A stretch of 64,000 nt of DNA from JAEUIE01 sp035430005 (GTDB lineage: Bacteria; Planctomycetota; Planctomycetia; Gemmatales; HRBIN36): positions 1 to 64,000 of the forward strand of contig DAOMFV010000002.1 in NCBI GenBank assembly GCA_035430005.1, in the 5' to 3' direction. How positions within the stretch are numbered: position 1 is the stretch's first letter; each line of letters opens with the position of its first letter. The notes beneath the pieces were generated by a model. It did not search any database and was not told where the DNA came from. It worked only from the letters and a program-made list of their open reading frames with translations. The position numbers and the translations under genes were made by a program. Below, in pieces: positions 63,940 to 64,000 of this stretch.

Positions 63940-64000
63940 TTACTGCATCTCTGTTAGTTTCTTCAAGGCTTCCACACCGATAGGTGGTTCTATCTGCCAA
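63940..64000 (-). CDS. C-terminal end of a gene entering from the right
   Basis: Minus-strand frame ends WQIEPPIGVEALKKLTEMQ then TAA at 63940-63942. The helix-like ending looks coding but nothing more can be said from 19 residues. Confidence 0.4.
   Translation of the reverse strand, partial: WQIEPPIGVEALKKLTEMQ

Overview
The window looks like a planctomycete chromosome, probably from the Gemmatales or a relative. The clearest sign is a 4,459-residue surface protein at 10362-23741 carrying an N-terminal planctomycete-type LEPRxLL motif. Two sigma-54 enhancer-binding regulators, several sigma-54-like promoters and a generally mid-GC composition agree with that. The genus is inference.

Region by region. 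1-4335 holds a REPIN-like repeat, two tandem paralogous membrane-anchored proteins of unknown function and an HNH endonuclease. A tRNA-Val(GAC) at 4336-4409 starts a roughly 20 kb segment that ends at an exact 42-bp copy of the tRNA 3' half (24496-24537). This is the layout of a genomic island integrated in the tRNA. The segment carries broken genes, a small heat-shock protein and an HtrA protease, a truncated CheB-CheR, the giant LEPRxLL/RHS protein and what looks like the 3' end of a group II intron. No integrase survives. 24769-39456 is a mostly minus-strand metabolic and stress block: a broken CoaB-like gene, an acyltransferase, a GMC oxidoreductase, a broken VOC protein, an aquaporin, a uridine-kinase-like protein, an SDR, a GH63-like glucosidase, a glycogen-debranching-type enzyme, a DedA/ATP-grasp fusion, an NRDE protein and a DinB-like protein. 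39598-42438 is a tightly overlapping plus-strand redox operon (SDR, two tiny membrane proteins, ferric-reductase-like cytochrome, Rieske protein, membrane-anchored protein). 43057-50695 holds two sigma-54 activators with apparent targets: a STAS/ECF-sigma pair behind a near-consensus sigma-54 promoter, and a divergent AhpD-like gene.

The most exciting part is 50811-63858, a thiol/selenol redox region. At least four genes read through an in-frame TGA exactly where a UxxC or CxxU redox motif would lie: a peroxiredoxin (TGA 53217), a thioredoxin-fold protein (TGA 61872, minus), a small secreted protein with a Cys paralog in the same window (TGA 62544, minus) and a membrane-anchored peroxiredoxin-like protein (TGA 63319). 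Three of them have a clear bacterial SECIS-like hairpin 13-18 nt after the TGA, two with the apical GGUC seen in E. coli fdhF. A fifth, short DUF302-like gene ends in TGA where its family has a conserved Cys. A Crp/Fnr-family regulator lies between two Crp-type operators, one of them directly upstream of the peroxiredoxin gene. The same stretch has csrA with a structured leader, a ribosome-hibernation-like protein, three paralogous small secreted proteins, a LysR regulator with a truncated copy, an FHA protein and a nitrilase-family amidase.

Taken together the genes suggest stress, redox and envelope functions. Several coding sequences are broken by frameshift, deletion or nonsense codon, so the segment is eroding or contains sequencing errors in places.
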